Translations under genes and position numbers: made by a program
Notes under the pieces: model-generated
Seen by the model: the letters and a program-made list of their open reading frames with translations, nothing else
The model's database searches: none
What the model was told of the DNA's origin: nothing
Part shown: positions 8,055-8,317 of the stretch, piece after piece
Position numbering within the stretch: the first letter of the stretch is position 1
How the letters are laid out: each line of letters begins with the position of its first letter
NCBI GenBank assembly: GCA_026398675.1
Contig: JAPLSK010000378.1
Location: 1-8,317, forward strand
DNA length: 8,317 nucleotides
DNA from: a bacterium
GTDB lineage: Bacteria; RBG-13-66-14
Reading direction: 5' to 3'

Positions 8055-8165
8055 TTTCTGCTTGAAAGTAGCCCGACCTTATCATAAACTTATCACTATC
8101 ATCGTATTCAAACTCGGGGCAGAAAACTGAACCCCTGGACCCAAAAACCAAAACAAGGAGCCACA

Positions 8166-8317
8166 ATGAAGAAATTACTCGTCCTCGGCCTCGTTCTGGC
8201 TCTGCTCGTCCCGGCCGCGTTCGCGACGAACAATGCTGTCGGCAAGTTCGGCGTCGGCCTCGAGTTTGGCCCCGGCGAGATGATGCTGTGGGACGGCAAT
8301 GCTCTGGATCTGGGCCT
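8166..8317 (+). CDS. Secreted protein, probable outer-membrane beta-barrel type, 3'-partial
   Basis: The ATG at 8166 has AAGGAG (8155-8160) five bases upstream, the best ribosome binding site in the window. The first 20 residues are a textbook signal peptide: MKK, then a Leu/Val-rich core, then PAAFA with cleavage before TNNAVG. The next visible residues (GKFGVGLEFG, then an acidic and hydrophobic mix) have the alternating Gly/aromatic look of a first beta strand of an outer-membrane protein, but only 50 codons are seen before the window ends. The AT-rich leader, strong -10 and good ribosome site suggest high expression. Porin, surface-antigen and lipid-transport families cannot be told apart here. 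Confidence 0.75.
   Translation, partial: MKKLLVLGLVLALLVPAAFATNNAVGKFGVGLEFGPGEMMLWDGNALDLG

Larger units (their letters stand above)
7643..8165. other. Divergent intergenic region between clpC and the secreted-protein gene
   Basis: The part next to clpC (7643-7860) is GC-rich and holds a plus-strand frame at 7711-7965 that I do not support as a gene. From about 7970 the sequence becomes strikingly AT-rich compared with the rest of the window. CGGTG (7881-7885) and CACCG (7903-7907) form a dyad around a promoter-like TTGTAA (7893-7898), 18-bp spacer, TATATT (7917-7922) on the plus strand. Two hairpins and a second promoter follow and are listed separately. No CIRCE-type heat-shock operator was seen upstream of clpC. 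Confidence 0.5.

Overview
The window is about 8.3 kb of GC-rich bacterial DNA, judged by eye at roughly two-thirds G+C. Its core genes have the strongly GC-biased codon use of a free-living high-GC bacterium. Secreted TonB-like proteins, a probable outer-membrane protein with a signal peptide and a type II secretion/type IV pilus-type ATPase relative point to a diderm (double-membrane) organism. No taxonomic marker is present. A little-studied candidate phylum is possible, but that is only an impression.

Layout. (1) 1-1488 (+) is the 3' part of a GspE/PilB-family gene whose ATP-binding motifs are eroded although its fold and tetracysteine zinc site remain. It is followed by a small helical protein of unknown function (1555-2079, +). 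(2) 2080-3720 is an accessory island. It holds one orphan gene of visibly lower GC (2182-3483, +). A 60-bp imperfect palindrome that looks like an integron attC recombination site follows 21 bases after its stop codon, so the gene resembles a mobile gene cassette. Two tandem near-palindromic GCTGAAGCCCC repeats come next. (3) A bidirectional terminator (about 3737-3769) separates this from a minus-strand pair of secreted proteins with AgmX/PglI/TonB C-terminal-like domains: one with two domains (4315-5175) and, downstream, one with one (3781-4284). They probably share a promoter at 5288-5316. Copies of one repeat family lie at both ends of the larger gene in opposite orientation, and the 3' copies are translated as its tail. 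(4) 5348-7642 (-) is a ClpC-type AAA+ unfoldase. It has an in-frame gap of about 25 residues that removes the second domain's Walker B motif. (5) 7643-8165 is a divergent intergenic region with hairpins and promoter-like sequences, leading to a secreted protein (8166 onward, +) cut by the window edge.

The genes do not form one obvious pathway. The most notable points are the possible lone integron-type cassette with its orphan gene, the two ATPases that have each lost key catalytic motifs, and the inverted repeats around the two-domain TonB-like gene. No CRISPR array, rRNA, tRNA or transposase gene was seen.
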